From the NCBI GenBank assembly GCA_013203475.1, contig JABMNV010000058.1, positions 1-54,171 of the forward strand: a DNA stretch of 54,171 nt, written 5' to 3'. The position numbers were made by a program, and so were the translations under genes. The stretch comes from Acidobacteriota bacterium (GTDB taxonomy: Bacteria; Acidobacteriota; Vicinamibacteria; Vicinamibacterales; SCN-69-37). This document shows positions 54,135 through 54,171 of this stretch, in pieces. The notes under the pieces were generated by a model that did not search any database, was not told the origin of the DNA, and was given only the letters and a program-made list of their open reading frames with translations. The first letter of the stretch is position 1. Every line of letters starts with the position of its first letter.

Positions 54135-54171
54135 ATGAAACGCAAGTCTTGCACAGTCATTCCGCCGCGCC
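54135..54171 (+). CDS. Start of an unidentified gene (3' end outside window)
   Basis: ATG 54135 follows an aaggag ribosome site at 54124-54129. The first residues read MKRKSCTVIPPR and the window then ends. It could be a target of the neighbouring sigma-54 activator, but nothing more can be said. Confidence 0.45.
   Translation, partial: MKRKSCTVIPPR

Overview
This 54.2 kb window is high-GC bacterial chromosome. The gene content points to an Acidobacteriota-type organism, probably Vicinamibacteria-like. The reasons are a Ser/Thr kinase fused to a C-terminal beta-propeller, several large exported peptidases, amidases and Asp-box proteins, a BlaI/M56 pair, a ba3-type oxidase and an ArgG of the long class. 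This placement is inferred from gene content, not from a marker-gene search.

Layout. 0-6 kb: the dnaX-ybaB-recR cluster (dnaX lacks its 5' end), a glycosyltransferase-like gene broken by one stop codon, a response regulator, membrane proteins, OsmC, a terminator and tRNA-Asn(GTT). 6-15.8 kb: accessory DNA between the tRNA-Asn 3' end and an exact 18-bp direct copy of that end at 15816. It holds an Asp-box (BNR) protein, a kinase-propeller gene preceded by the tail of a similar gene, a sulfatase with a truncated sulfatase maturase, an IS30-like remnant, a membrane-protein remnant and an acyltransferase-like gene. I read it as a decayed genomic island. 15.8-23.6 kb: amidohydrolase, small exported proteins, cupin and SDR genes, an unrecognised 355-residue protein, a SEC-C protein and argG. 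23.6-28.3 kb: a ba3 oxidase operon including a 50-codon subunit IIa-like gene, a frameshifted gene, ada and a VapBC-type pair.

28.3-33.5 kb: a strong promoter, a SAM-I riboswitch, then homoserine dehydrogenase, a short aspartokinase and a cystathionine gamma-synthase-type enzyme. This is a SAM-controlled route from aspartate semialdehyde to methionine precursors. Related repeats lie on either side of it in opposite orientation. A cyclophilin and a terminator follow. 33.5-38 kb: BlaI with its operator inside a probably leaderless promoter, then an M56 sensor peptidase joined to a polysaccharide-export (SLBB) domain but broken by a stop and two frameshifts, then a carboxypeptidase-regulatory-like protein broken by one TGA. 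38-54 kb: exported amidase, MATE transporter, M2 peptidase, two DinB-like proteins, S9 peptidase, ispG, M19 dipeptidase and a sigma-54 activator whose Fis-type DNA-binding helix is cut off by an in-frame TAG.

Two themes run across the window. First, gene decay is frequent and limited to accessory genes: four genes carry in-frame stops, two or three carry frameshifts, and several are truncated, while housekeeping genes are intact. Second, four unrelated exported hydrolase-type proteins (Asp-box, amidase, S9, M19) each carry a Gly/Arg-rich insert of similar composition.
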